From a bacterium (lineage in GTDB: Bacteria > Joyebacterota > Joyebacteria > Joyebacterales > Joyebacteraceae), in contig JAPEKQ010000001.1 in assembly GCA_029990205.1 (NCBI GenBank), forward strand, positions 214,226 through 278,225: DNA of 64,000 bases, in the 5' to 3' direction. The first letter of the stretch is position 1. The number at the start of each line of letters is the position of its first letter. Both the position numbers and the translations under genes were made by a program. Positions 54,001 through 62,471 of this stretch are shown here, piece after piece. The notes under the pieces were generated by a model. That model worked only from the letters and a program-made list of their open reading frames with translations. It was not told where the DNA came from and searched no databases.

Positions 54001-55099
54001 AGTAGATGTTCTCATTCGCGAAGTGGTTCTGAGTGTGGGGCTCGACGGGGTCGACGATCCCGTATTCGTCAGACCAGCCGTCCTCCGCGAGCGCGAAGAA
54101 CACGACGCCGTCACCGGCATCGAAGCTCCCATCACCGCCATCATCAACAAGGATGGTGCACTCCTGCATCCAGTCGGGCCGGTCGGCATCGAATGCCTCC
54201 GGAAGAGACAGGCCGCCGCCGGTGAAGACGCGGAAGGTCGCCGGGTCGATGACCGAAGCGACGGCGCCGGCTCCCTCGATGTCACCGTACGCGACGCGGT
54301 GGAAACCGCGCTCGGTGATGCGCAGGCGGATCCAGTTCTCGGATGTGGAGTAGTAGTCGTCGCGGCTCGCCCTGTCGGTCAGAGGACCGGAACGCAGCCA
54401 CGGTCTCGCGCTCTCAGCGTTGAGGAGCGTCGCGTCGAGCTGGCGCTCCCGACTCTGCCTCACGCGCGTCCGTGTGCCGGCCTCTCCGCGTGAGGGCCGC
54501 ACCCCGCGGAAACGGAGCACGACGTCGAGCGTCTCGTGGATCAGGAGCTCACCGGTCGACGCCTCGAAGCGGCACGGGTAGAGCTCGACGGTGACCGTCC
54601 GCTGCGGCCCCAGCCATCGAGGCGCGCTCACGCGCGCCGGACGCTCGGGCCAGATTCCTGATGATGCGTACAGAGACGATTCGACGCGCGAGTAGCGAGA
54701 GAGTTCTTCCTCCCCGACGTCGACAACGCCCGGAGCCGGTATCACGCGGATACCGCCCGTTCGGCGCGTCCCCGCGGCCGTGACATCGAGTTCAACGGCT
54801 TCGCAGTCAGGCACGCCGAGCACGGCCCGGACGCACGGCAACTCAGGCATCCCCGGCTCGCCTGTCGTGCCGGCGCCTGGAAGTGCGATGATCGAATACT
54901 CGACCCCGTCGACGACGAACGTCGAGACGGTCGGGTCGCCCGCTGCCAGTGTCAGACGGATGCCGCTCTCGTCCGACGAGACGAGTTCCGGAGTGAGCGC
55001 CGACGCCGTTGCGGCAGTGGCGAGCGTGACCGCGACGATGACCGTCAGCAGCGCAGCCCGGTGGAGCGGCAGAAGGGGACATCTCCGCGCGTCGGTCAT
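51053..55099 (-). CDS. PorU-like gingipain-family (C25) protease/sortase
   Basis: 1348 residues. Signal sequence (LLTVIVAVTLATAATASA), a long N-terminal beta region, a C25 catalytic domain and C-terminal beta domains. Catalytic His873 lies in NYTGHGSE and Cys907 in FFAASCRLNKFD, 34 residues apart as in gingipains; VLVGDGTVDPRQYS, GRLTANSVSELTTMLDKI and VVGDPAIVLATP are further family marks. The end (SPNPFPDGG ... VYWDGLDHVGDELANGVYLYRI ... VIMR) is a FlgD/T9SS-like domain. PorU cleaves sorting domains and anchors cargo. ATG 55099 overlaps the CBS gene stop. A secreted protease cargo instead of a sortase cannot be excluded. Confidence 0.87.
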   Translation of the reverse strand: MTDARRCPLLPLHRAALLTVIVAVTLATAATASALTPELVSSDESGIRLTLAAGDPTVSTFVVDGVEYSIIALPGAGTTGEPGMPELPCVRAVLGVPDCEAVELDVTAAGTRRTGGIRVIPAPGVVDVGEEELSRYSRVESSLYASSGIWPERPARVSAPRWLGPQRTVTVELYPCRFEASTGELLIHETLDVVLRFRGVRPSRGEAGTRTRVRQSRERQLDATLLNAESARPWLRSGPLTDRASRDDYYSTSENWIRLRITERGFHRVAYGDIEGAGAVASVIDPATFRVFTGGGLSLPEAFDADRPDWMQECTILVDDGGDGSFDAGDGVVFFALAEDGWSDEYGIVDPVEPHTQNHFANENIYWLTWEDEGTASGFSAAPLRMAEDDLQNSPTPIHLDAHFARTHFERNIVIKEGRGDNWYWYDMGQSEDWRYFHEELSNVVTDSLGTLRVHVDGNSSTGGVYPDHHVRFLLNDALAFDAEWDAYQPLYFEAGGLSINEGYNTFAVNIPRDIPGVDDEAILIDWFDLMYWQMLETSDDQMAFGSSGKTGVLEFSIDGFSTSDAAAFKIVDQYTVLTIPGVSSRSGETRAVTVTFQDDVADTARYGVVGAGGYLTPVVELDTFVDLRTPTDDEYIIIAHDDLYDESLRLKAHRESDAGGGFDVRLVRISDIYDEFSWGLVDATAIRDYLKFTWETAANPPTHAVLVGDGTVDPRQYSASSLRTYIPVHYTLIGSASANPSYWPTEFWYAGFDAEYQYIPGVALGRLTANSVSELTTMLDKIIEYDTDDAAALWRNTAILVGDDEYTYDDDDEYFHTEQTERISDEILPFAIDREKLFLMEYDKVGNFKPAARAKFLEIWNDGAFLVNYTGHGSEIVMAHESLFYFDDVTLLGNRPGLPLFFAASCRLNKFDRMTVDSLGEALAKSATGGSIISIGSTRDSGASQNALFNRDILSAMFGHQQEDPAAVMDVGLAVQAGFAMAGGYSAWLNDTKFMVVGDPAIVLATPAGSGSLSSDDVDPMMRRDEVELDGTCSGTTADLDGIAVIRVSESADTTGYTLPANGYHVDYSLPGDTVFDGPVTVSNGGFDARFVVSYAADEGPYGRIRAYCYDDDTDGAISMEGVAIQDSVVTTDATGPVITLEFAGGATSVLPGAELTMTVSDESGINTATGGSGAPISLVLDGGDSTDVTSFFVYDVGSYQSGTVHFDLPSLGFGAHTIELAASDNMGNRSTGYLSFEVVSAADFEIRNVANSPNPFPDGGETGTWLMFQLPGPADVRIDIFTVGGRRIQTLDDVPGSAGANQVYWDGLDHVGDELANGVYLYRILAVSESYRGDKAEAIGRAVIMR

Positions 55100-55563
55100 C
55101 GCCCCTCCTCTGATGCGGCGCCCGTGAAGGCGGAGCTCACAGCGCTCCTGTTGATGACACCGACCACGCGGTTGTCGTCGTCGACAACTGGCAGAAGCAC
55201 GTGCTTGTTATTCAGCATGATGGCGGCCACCTTCATCATCGACGTCTCGGGACCGACCGTGTGCGGGTCCACGTGCATGACGTCCTCGGCGAGGAAGAGC
55301 GAGGGCTCGATCTCGGACATCGTCTGCGCCTCGATAGCGCTGAGATCATCGAGGAACGCCAGTTCGTCGAACATCGACAGATAGTGCGGCAGGAAGATAT
55401 TGATGAGCTCCTCGTGTGTCACCACGCCGAGGAGGCGCCCGTCGTCGTCGACGACGGGCACGCCGGTGATCCTGTGCTCCCGCAGGAGCCTCGCGATCTC
55501 GGCGATGTTCGCCGACCGGCCGACCGTGACAACGTCGCGGGTCATGTAGTTGCGCGCCTTCAC
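55096..55563 (-). CDS. CBS-domain pair protein
   Basis: About 155 residues with two CBS domains: YMTRDVVTVGRSANIAEIARLLREHRITGVPVVDDDGRLLGVVTHEE and VMHVDPHTVGPETSMMKVAAIML ... LLPVVDDDNRVVGVINRS (shown in part). Probably a soluble adenine-nucleotide sensor. The start is uncertain: GTG 55563 is about 11 bases from GGAGGAG; TTG 55587 and ATG 55521 are alternatives. Its stop overlaps the porU-like ATG, so expression of the sortase is coupled to it. Confidence 0.88.
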   Translation of the reverse strand: MKARNYMTRDVVTVGRSANIAEIARLLREHRITGVPVVDDDGRLLGVVTHEELINIFLPHYLSMFDELAFLDDLSAIEAQTMSEIEPSLFLAEDVMHVDPHTVGPETSMMKVAAIMLNNKHVLLPVVDDDNRVVGVINRSAVSSAFTGAASEEGR

Positions 55564-55596
55564 TCTCGGGATGCTCCTCCGGTTCAACCGGTTCCG

Positions 55597-56055
55597 CTAT
55601 TTGACAGAATCGAAGATCTTCAGCACGTCCGCCACCGACGATGCCTCGAGCAGCGCCGTCCGATTGGCCTCGTCCTTCATGAGGAACGACAGCCGCGCCA
55701 TGAGATTCAGGTAGACTCTCGACGGCTCCTGCTCCTTCGGCGCGCCTATAAGGAAGATCAGTCTGACCGGAGCCCCGTCGAGGGCCCCGTAGTCGACGTC
55801 GCCGCCCGTTCGGGCGAAAGCGAACGTCACGTCCTTCACGGCCTTGCTCTTCGCGTGCGGGAACGCCACACCGTATCCGACACCCGTCGTGACGAGCTCC
55901 TCGCGGTCCAGCACGTCGCGAAGGAGGGTCTCGCCGCTGGTGACCTTCGGCGATGCGGCGAGAAGCGCCACCATGGCCGAGAGGACTTCCGGCTTGCTCC
56001 CGGCCTCCAGATCGAGGTCGATGTAGCGCTTGTCTGTGAACGAACTCAGCTTCAT
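55597..56055 (-). CDS. PTS EIIA-like (fructose/nitrogen type) phosphotransfer protein
   Basis: 152 residues of the PTS_EIIA_2 type. Active-site histidine lies in GVGYGVAFPHAKS; MVALLAASPKVTSGETLLRDVLDREELVTTG and LIFLIGAPKEQE follow the family pattern. No EIIB or EIIC gene is near, so a regulatory role like PtsN is more likely than sugar uptake. Starts 11 bases after accA. Confidence 0.92.
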   Translation of the reverse strand: MKLSSFTDKRYIDLDLEAGSKPEVLSAMVALLAASPKVTSGETLLRDVLDREELVTTGVGYGVAFPHAKSKAVKDVTFAFARTGGDVDYGALDGAPVRLIFLIGAPKEQEPSRVYLNLMARLSFLMKDEANRTALLEASSVADVLKIFDSVK

Positions 56056-56066
56056 GTCCGGTGCTC

Positions 56067-57023
56067 CTAGATTTCCCTGTACTTGCCCATCGCCATGAAC
56101 TTCTCGAGGCGACGATCCACAAGCTCCGAGGGCGGGATCGCCTCGAGCTCCGTGAGGTGACGTGCGATGGTCTCTTCAAGTGTCTTCGACGCTCGTACCG
56201 CGTCGCGATGCGCCCCGCCGATCGGCTCGGACACAACCTCGTCGATCACGCCGAGCTCCATCAGATCGGGCGCAGTGACCTTCATCGCCTCCGCGGCCTG
56301 CGGCGCCTTTGCCGCATCGCGGTAGAGGATCGTCGCGCAACCCTCCGGGGAGATGACCGAGTAGATCGAGTACTGCAGCATCAGGATGCGGTCGCCGACG
56401 GCGATACTGAGCGCACCGCCGCTGCCGCCCTCACCGATGACGGCGACAACGATGGGCACAGGCAGGCGCGCCATCTCGAGCAGGTTGAGCGCGATCGCCT
56501 CGGCCTGCCCGCGCTCCTCGGCGCCGATGCCCGGATACGCGCCGGGCGTGTCGACGAATGTGATGATCGGACGGTTGAACCTGGCAGCGAGGTGCATCAA
56601 CCGGAGCGCCTTGCGGTTCCCCTCGGGCTGAGCCATGCCGAAGTTGCGATGGATGTTGTCCTTGGTATCGCGACCCTTCTGGTGACCGATCACGACGACC
56701 TTGCGTCCCGCCCACTGCCCGACCCCGCCCACGATCGCCTTGTCGTCACCGAACCGACGGTCGCCGTGGAGTTCCATGAAGTCGATGCCCATGTGCTTGA
56801 TGTAGTCGAGCGTCGACGGGCGCTTCGGATGCCTCGCGATCTGCGTGATCTGCCAGCGCGAAAGCTTCCCGTAGATCTCCTGGCGGAGTCCCTCGGCCTT
56901 GCTCTCGAGCCGCTTGAGCTCGCGTGCAACATCGATATTCTGGCTGTCAGCGAAGCTCCGCAGCTCATCGATCCTCGTCTCGAGCTCGACGAGCGGCTTC
57001 TCGAATTCCAGCCAACCGACCAT
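56067..57023 (-). CDS. accA: Acetyl-CoA carboxylase carboxyltransferase, alpha subunit
   Basis: About 318 residues from ATG 57023 behind GAGGGGG. First step of fatty-acid synthesis. [74 protein letters not shown] and [17 protein letters not shown] are diagnostic. The beta subunit is not in the window. Located between a small outer-membrane protein and the EIIA-like gene. Confidence 0.97.
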   Translation of the reverse strand: MVGWLEFEKPLVELETRIDELRSFADSQNIDVARELKRLESKAEGLRQEIYGKLSRWQITQIARHPKRPSTLDYIKHMGIDFMELHGDRRFGDDKAIVGGVGQWAGRKVVVIGHQKGRDTKDNIHRNFGMAQPEGNRKALRLMHLAARFNRPIITFVDTPGAYPGIGAEERGQAEAIALNLLEMARLPVPIVVAVIGEGGSGGALSIAVGDRILMLQYSIYSVISPEGCATILYRDAAKAPQAAEAMKVTAPDLMELGVIDEVVSEPIGGAHRDAVRASKTLEETIARHLTELEAIPPSELVDRRLEKFMAMGKYREI

Positions 57024-57088
57024 GGTGAACCCCCTCACGCGTCCTCGAAGCCCCCGGCGCGGCGCGCCGGAGACGGTCGCCGTGCGCG

Positions 57089-57832
57089 CTAGAAGCTGTC
57101 ATAGAAGACGAAACCGATGGCCCTGCTGTTCAGTTCCGGAGACCCGCTCGGCCCAACGAGGTTCCGGAAGTAGAGGTCGATCTCGATCTGATCCGCGAAG
57201 ACCCACCGGAGTCCGACGTTCAGGTATCCGCTCGAGCCCTCCGGTTCATCGGAATCCCGCTCCAGCCCCCACTCGTACTCGAGGATGGCCGTGAACTCCT
57301 GGGAGAACCGCGCGGTCGCCCCGATGATGACATCGGGCTTGGCCCGGTCCTGGTCGAGCGTCCTCGAGAGCCCGGCGTGGAGCGTGTAGTACTCTGAGAA
57401 CGGCATGGTCTTGGCCGCCGTGATGTAGAACCCCGGCGAGGACTTCTCGTACTCCCCGTCCTCGAGCTGGCGCCCGTACCCCCGCGAGTCAAAGCCGATC
57501 GCCATCTCCGGGATCGCGGTCGCTTCCTCCGCGAAACGGAGCTTCACGTCGAACTCGACGCGGTCATCCCAGACGGGGTCGCCGCTTCCGACGACGTTGC
57601 CCGCGCCGTAGGAGATCCCCACGAGGAGATAGTCGTTGACGCCCACCCCCAGTCCAGCGATGACACCGCCCGCGGGGACGATCCGCATGCCGAGCGAATA
57701 CACACCTCGAGGCATTCCGTAGGCGGTCGGGAAGTCCACGAGCCGGACCGGATAGTCCGACTGTGCCTGACCCGCCGACGGAGCGGCCACCAATAGGACT
57801 GAGAGAGCCGCGACAGCCCAGATCCTCAGCAT
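57089..57832 (-). CDS. Small outer-membrane beta-barrel protein, function unknown
   Basis: About 247 residues from ATG 57832 with GGAGGG 7 bases upstream. Signal sequence [23 protein letters not shown], then [21 protein letters not shown], which recalls conserved YjbH-like or MipA-like barrel proteins, and about ten amphipathic strands ending GFVFYDSF. It is first behind the promoter at 57875-57903, so may head the accA-EIIA-CBS-porU transcript. No family named with confidence. Confidence 0.8.
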   Translation of the reverse strand: MLRIWAVAALSVLLVAAPSAGQAQSDYPVRLVDFPTAYGMPRGVYSLGMRIVPAGGVIAGLGVGVNDYLLVGISYGAGNVVGSGDPVWDDRVEFDVKLRFAEEATAIPEMAIGFDSRGYGRQLEDGEYEKSSPGFYITAAKTMPFSEYYTLHAGLSRTLDQDRAKPDVIIGATARFSQEFTAILEYEWGLERDSDEPEGSSGYLNVGLRWVFADQIEIDLYFRNLVGPSGSPELNSRAIGFVFYDSF

Positions 57833-57874
57833 CGAACGGCCCTCCAACTTCGCGAAACATCACGATTTGGAGCG

Positions 57875-57903
57875 AATATAGCAACGGCCCAGAGGGGTGT
57901 CAA
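57875..57903 (-). promoter_or_regulatory. Strong sigma70-type promoter
   Basis: Minus strand: TTGACA (57903-57898), 17-base spacer, TATATT (57880-57875). Perfect -35 and five-of-six -10 boxes. It lies immediately after the dnaE stop and about 43 bases before the barrel gene start, and is the best promoter upstream of the accA to porU-like genes. Confidence 0.8.
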
Positions 57904-60900
57904 TCAGAAAGCAGGTTCAGGAACTCGCTCGCGCTGCACGGCCCCCACGAGGTGGATGGCGGCCTCTCCGACCAGGGGCTCCAGTTCACTGAGAAGGGCC
58001 GGCGAGGGCTCGATTCGGATCGAGCCGACCCTGATCGTCCGTGCCTCGCCATCACGCGAACGCAGGATAAGCTCCACCGGACAGCGTCCGGGATGACGGA
58101 GAAGCGCGGCCTTGAGGTTCTCGAGCAGGTCGTCGTCGAGACCGGCGGTCGAGAGTTCGATCCGGACGCGCTCGACGAACCGCTGCATCGCCTCCGAGAT
58201 CGGGACGACGGCGTCGACGATGATCTTGGCCATCTCCTCACGCCGCATCGAGACCTTCCCCTCCACGATGACGGCCGCCTCGCGGCTGAGCGCTCCCTGA
58301 TACTGCGCGTAGGAGGTCGAGAACACCACCGCCTCGATCGTCCCGGTGAAGTCCTCGAGCGTGACGAACGCCATCCGCTTGCCCTTCTTGTCGACGGTGG
58401 TCTTGATCTCGGTGATGATCCCGCCCACGCGGACCAGTTCCTTGTGTTCCATCTCGGCGACGCCCTCGACCGACGCGGTGGCGAACGCCTTGAGCTCGCG
58501 CGCGTAGCTCGCCAGAGGGTGCCCGGTCACGTAGAAACCGAGAACGTCCTTCTCCTTCGCGAGCGCCTCGCCGTCGGTCCACGGGTCCGCTTCCGGGAGC
58601 TTCCGTGGCTGGGCGACGGCGTCCTCTCCCCCGCCGCCGAAGAGCGACGTCTGGCCCGAGTCACGCTCGCGCTGCATACGCTGTCCGAGTTCGACGGCGG
58701 CCGGCGCCGCGGCGGACAGCTGCGCGCGGTGTCCGTGGAGGTCATCGAGTGCGCCCGCGTGGGCAAGGCTCTCGAAGACACGCTTGTTGACGAGTCGCAG
58801 GTCGACGCGGGAGGCGAGATCGAAGATGTCCTCGAAGTCGCCGTGCTCGTGCCGCGCCTCGACGATCGACTGGATGGCCGAGCGCCCCACGTTCTTGATC
58901 GCTCCGAGCCCGAACTGGATGTCGTTCCGCGGGGTCGCACGGAAATCGACATGCCCCTCGTTGACGTTCGGCGGGAGCATGGTGATCCCCATCCGCTTGC
59001 ATTCGTTGATGAGGATGACGACACGGTCGGTGTTGTCCATCTCGCTGGTGAGGTTCGCCGCCATGAACTCGGCCGGGTAGTGCGCCTTGAGGTATGCCGT
59101 CCGCACGGCGAGCACCGCGTACGACGCGCTGTGCGCCTTGTTGAATCCGTACTCCGCGAAGTTCGCCATCTGCTCGAAGACGGCCGCGGCCGTCTTCCTC
59201 TCGACGCCGCGAGCCGTCGCGCCCGCAACGAAGTCCGCTTCCTGCTGCGGCATCACCTCCTTGACCTTCTTCCGCATCGCGTTGAGAAGGACGTCCGCCT
59301 GCGCCATCGAGAACCCCGCGAGTGCGCTGGAGACCTGCATCACCTGCTCCTGATACGCGATGACGCCGTGTGTCTCTTCGAGCACCGACTTGAGGTCGTC
59401 GTGGAGGTACTTCACCTTCTGCCTGCCGTGCTTCCGCTTGACGTAGTCGTCGACCATCCCGGACCTGAGCGGGCCCGGTCGGAAGAGCGCGTTGGTCGCG
59501 ATGATGTCCTCGAGGCGCTCGGGACGCATCTTGCGTACGAGGTCGCGCATGCCCGAGGACTCGAGCTGGAAGACTCCGACCGTGTGACCGGTGCCGAGGA
59601 GTTCGAACGTCCCCTCGTCGTCGAGCGGGATGTCCTGGGGCAGGATCGTCTTGCCGTGGTTCTCACGGATCATCGCGAGCGTGTCGTGGATGACGGTCAG
59701 GGTGCGAAGACCGAGAAAGTCGAACTTCAGGAGTCCGATCTTCGCGAGTGATTTCATCGCGTACTGTGTCGTGATCTCATCGCGGTTGGTCTTGAACAGC
59801 GGCGCCCAGTCCGTGATCTTCCCCGGCGCGATGATGACGCCGGCGGCGTGGGTCGATGCGTGCCGGGTCAGCCCCTCGAGCGTCTTCGAGTACTGGATGA
59901 GCTTGCCGTGGAGCTCGTCCGAAGCAGCGAGGGCCTTGAGCTCGGGAACGCGGGCCAGCGCGTCATCGAGCGTGATGTTGAGCTCGCGCGGGATCATCTT
60001 GGCGATGCGGTCGACGTCGCCGTACTGGAACTGGAGCACCCGCCCCACGTCGCGGACCACGGCGCGCGCCTGCATCGTCCCGAACGTGATGACCTGAGCA
60101 ACGGAGTCGCGGCCGTATTTCTGTGTGACGTAGTCGATGATCTCGTCGCGGCGGACGTAGCAGAAGTCGATATCGAAGTCCGGCATGCTCTTTCTCGCCG
60201 GGTTGAGGAACCGCTCGAAGACGAGACCGAACCCGAGCGGTTCGAGCTCCGTGATCCCCAGAGCGTAGCTGACGATGCTCGCCGCGGCCGACCCTCGTCC
60301 GGGCCCGACCGGGATGCCTCGCTCGCGCGCCTCCCGGATGAAATCGTGGACGATGAGGAAGTACCCCGAGAATCCCATCTCATCGATCATAGCGAGCTCT
60401 TTCTTGACCCGCTCATCGACCTCGGGAGTGATCTCCTCGTAGCGCTCGCGGATCCCCTCCCAGGTCAGCGACGCCAGGTAGGCCGCGGCGTCGGCGTGAC
60501 CCTCGGGGATCGGGAACTCGGGCATGTGCACGCTGCCGAAGTCGAGCGACAGATTGCACTTCTCGGCGACCGCGATGGTGTTCTCGTACGCCTCGGGAAT
60601 ATCGGCGAACAGCTCGCGCATCTCGTCCGGAGTCTTGAAGTAGAACTGGTCGTTGGGCATCCTCATCCGGTTCGGCTCGTCGATGACCTTGCCGGTCTGG
60701 ATACAGAGCAGCACGTCGTGTGCAGCCGCGTCCTCGCGATTGAGGTAGTGGCAGTCGTTCGCGGCCACGAGCGGGACGCCGAGCTCGCGCGAGAGCTCGC
60801 GGAAACCGGCGACGACCCGTTCCTCCTCCTCCATGCCGTGTCGATGGACCTCGAGGTAGAGATGCTCGTCGCCGAACACCTCGAGGAGCTCGATGACGGC

Positions 60901-61380
60901 CTCGCGCGCGCCGTCCATGTCGCCCGCGAGCACACGCTGCGCCGGGGCCGAGGCAAGACATGCGGTCGTCGCCAGCAGCCCGTCGCTGTGTTCGCGCAGA
61001 AGCTCCATGTCCAGGCGGGGCTTGTAGTAGAACCCTTCGACGTAGCCCGCCGTCGAGAGCTGCATCAGGTTGTGGTATCCGGTCTCGTTCCGCGCCAGCA
61101 GGACGAGGTGGTTGTACTTCTCGCGCACGCGCCCTTCGGGCCGGTGCGTGTGCCCGCGCCGGTCGACGTACGCCTCCATGCCGATGATCGGCTTGACGCC
61201 GGTCTTCATGGCCTCGGCATAGAACTCGATCGCCCCGAACATCCCGCCGTGGTCGGTGATGGCCACCGCGGGCATCCGGAGCTCGTGGGCCCGCCTGACG
61301 AGCTCCTTGATCTTGAGCGCGCCATCCAGCAGGCTGAATTCCGTGTGATTGTGAATGTGGACGAAGTCAGCGTGCTTCAT
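57904..61380 (-). CDS. dnaE: DNA polymerase III, alpha subunit
   Basis: 1158 residues, full length. N-terminal PHP domain (FVHIHNHTEFSLLDGALKI), polymerase core with MPDFDIDFCYVRRDEIIDYV and GPGRGSAAASIVSYAL, the LRTLTVIHDTL and GPLRSGMVDDYVKRKHG stretches, HhH, and a C-terminal OB fold. It is the DnaE1 type lacking an exonuclease domain. ATG 61380 overlaps the lipoprotein stop (TGATG). Confidence 0.98.
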   Translation of the reverse strand: MKHADFVHIHNHTEFSLLDGALKIKELVRRAHELRMPAVAITDHGGMFGAIEFYAEAMKTGVKPIIGMEAYVDRRGHTHRPEGRVREKYNHLVLLARNETGYHNLMQLSTAGYVEGFYYKPRLDMELLREHSDGLLATTACLASAPAQRVLAGDMDGAREAVIELLEVFGDEHLYLEVHRHGMEEEERVVAGFRELSRELGVPLVAANDCHYLNREDAAAHDVLLCIQTGKVIDEPNRMRMPNDQFYFKTPDEMRELFADIPEAYENTIAVAEKCNLSLDFGSVHMPEFPIPEGHADAAAYLASLTWEGIRERYEEITPEVDERVKKELAMIDEMGFSGYFLIVHDFIREARERGIPVGPGRGSAAASIVSYALGITELEPLGFGLVFERFLNPARKSMPDFDIDFCYVRRDEIIDYVTQKYGRDSVAQVITFGTMQARAVVRDVGRVLQFQYGDVDRIAKMIPRELNITLDDALARVPELKALAASDELHGKLIQYSKTLEGLTRHASTHAAGVIIAPGKITDWAPLFKTNRDEITTQYAMKSLAKIGLLKFDFLGLRTLTVIHDTLAMIRENHGKTILPQDIPLDDEGTFELLGTGHTVGVFQLESSGMRDLVRKMRPERLEDIIATNALFRPGPLRSGMVDDYVKRKHGRQKVKYLHDDLKSVLEETHGVIAYQEQVMQVSSALAGFSMAQADVLLNAMRKKVKEVMPQQEADFVAGATARGVERKTAAAVFEQMANFAEYGFNKAHSASYAVLAVRTAYLKAHYPAEFMAANLTSEMDNTDRVVILINECKRMGITMLPPNVNEGHVDFRATPRNDIQFGLGAIKNVGRSAIQSIVEARHEHGDFEDIFDLASRVDLRLVNKRVFESLAHAGALDDLHGHRAQLSAAAPAAVELGQRMQRERDSGQTSLFGGGGEDAVAQPRKLPEADPWTDGEALAKEKDVLGFYVTGHPLASYARELKAFATASVEGVAEMEHKELVRVGGIITEIKTTVDKKGKRMAFVTLEDFTGTIEAVVFSTSYAQYQGALSREAAVIVEGKVSMRREEMAKIIVDAVVPISEAMQRFVERVRIELSTAGLDDDLLENLKAALLRHPGRCPVELILRSRDGEARTIRVGSIRIEPSPALLSELEPLVGEAAIHLVGAVQRERVPEPAF

Positions 61381-62066
61381 CAGTCCCTTGCACCTGCACC
61401 CTCAGGGTGAGCGTCGTCGCCGCCGAGCAGCCGGTCGAGGTTCGCGTCAAGCCAGTCGGCGAGCCGTACGAGGTTGTCCCGCCCCTGCTCCTGGAAACCG
61501 TGCCTCATCTCACGGAGTGTCTCGGAGAGGTTGCGCTCCCACGCATCCGCATCGACCGTGGCGCGTACGAACACGGAGCAGACCGCCCCATCGATCGCGT
61601 CGACCTCGCCTTCGGTCCCGACGTCGGGCGGATTCGAGGTCTCCCAGACCTCACCGGTCTCGCACGAGCGGAGATACACGCGTTCGAGCAGTACGCCACT
61701 CTCCATCGTGTCAGGGAAGAGCTCCAGCCCCGTCTCGCGGAAGTCGAGACGGTCGATCGATGTGGTGGCGATACCACTGGCCTTCGGTGAGCCGTTGAAG
61801 ATGTCGGTGAACAGACTTCCCGCTGCCGACGCGATCTGCAGGCGGGCATCGGTACCGGCGGCCTCTACGCCCTCCGCCGCGTTGAGCGCCATGGAACAGC
61901 CGCCGACGAACACGCTGCGTCCGTCCTCTTCGACGGGCACGACGAGTACCCACCCCGGGAGCGTCTGGGACGCGTCCGGGCTGGCGACGGACGTCTGGGC
62001 CTTGGGGCTGCAGCCGGCCAGGAAGGCGGCGGCGAGAAGTGCGGAGACGGTCAGGATCTTGAGCAT
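61380..62066 (-). CDS. Lipoprotein, function unknown
   Basis: 228 residues. ATG 62066 has GGAGGT 6 bases upstream. Lipobox LAGC follows MLKILTVSALLAAAF, so Cys19 is lipidated. The mature chain has TLPGWVLVVPVEEDGRSVFVGG and DARLQIASAAGSLFTDIF, which recall LPP20/YfgL-like or SLBB-free envelope lipoproteins, but no family is clear. It is transcribed just ahead of dnaE, with which it overlaps. A promoter candidate lies at 62089-62117. Confidence 0.8.
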   Translation of the reverse strand: MLKILTVSALLAAAFLAGCSPKAQTSVASPDASQTLPGWVLVVPVEEDGRSVFVGGCSMALNAAEGVEAAGTDARLQIASAAGSLFTDIFNGSPKASGIATTSIDRLDFRETGLELFPDTMESGVLLERVYLRSCETGEVWETSNPPDVGTEGEVDAIDGAVCSVFVRATVDADAWERNLSETLREMRHGFQEQGRDNLVRLADWLDANLDRLLGGDDAHPEGAGARD

Positions 62067-62088
62067 GGAAGTACCTCCTCGTCTCTGC

Positions 62089-62117
62089 ATTATGACACAC
62101 GATGGCGGACCGACCAA
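62089..62117 (-). promoter_or_regulatory. Candidate promoter of the lipoprotein-dnaE unit
   Basis: Minus strand: TTGGTC (62117-62112), 17-base spacer, CATAAT (62094-62089). The -10 box matches five of six, the -35 three of six positions. Transcription would start about 16 bases before the lipoprotein start. Confidence 0.45.
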
Positions 62118-62139
62118 AGGGCGGTCGCGCTTCGGAGGC

Positions 62140-62177
62140 AAAAAGAGAACCCCCCTCGCCTTTCGGCGAAGGGGGTC
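62140..62177 (-). terminator. Rho-independent terminator of the rRNA operon
   Basis: On the minus strand CCCCTTCGCC, GAAA loop, GGCGAGGGGG, then TTCTCTTTTT. The tetraloop, long GC stem and T run just after the 5S gene are typical of an rrn terminator. Confidence 0.92.
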
Positions 62178-62185
62178 CGTACGTT

Positions 62186-62302
62186 CCGGCGGCGTCCTAC
62201 TCTCCCGCAAGGTCGCCCGAGCAGTACCATCGGCGCTGGAGGGCTTAACTACTGTGTTCGAAATGGTAACAGGTGTGACCCCTCCGCCATTGCCACCGAA
62301 AC
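62186..62302 (-). rRNA. rrf: 5S ribosomal RNA
   Basis: The minus strand reads TTCGGTGGCAATGGCGGAGG at its start, then the conserved CACACCTGTTACCATTTCGAAC loop region and CGAACACAGTAGTTAAG, and ends GAGAGTAGGACGCCGCCGG (parts quoted). The first and last bases pair. It lies 170 bases after the 23S gene. Confidence 0.95.
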
Positions 62303-62471
62303 AATGCGCTGCCGCTCTTCACAGCGGCTGAGAAGTGCACCCGGCATGAGGAGAGGCGCGAACCTTCCTCAATCAGTCATTCGCGATCGCATCGCCGACT
62401 AGTACGCCAGGTGCTCATTCCCACGACAATTCAATAGGATCGGGCACTCGAAACATCGTTGTATGCTTAAT
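62303..62471 (-). other. 23S-5S intergenic spacer
   Basis: 169 bases with no tRNA. It contains a short hairpin (GCCGCT/AGCGGC near 62310-62327), and TTGTATGC/GTATGCTTAA-like bases near the 23S end that could be part of the precursor stem cut by RNase III. Confidence 0.7.

Noticed and set aside
62303-62471. A tRNA gene in the 23S-5S spacer
   Set aside because: No cloverleaf or TTC-loop sequence could be found.
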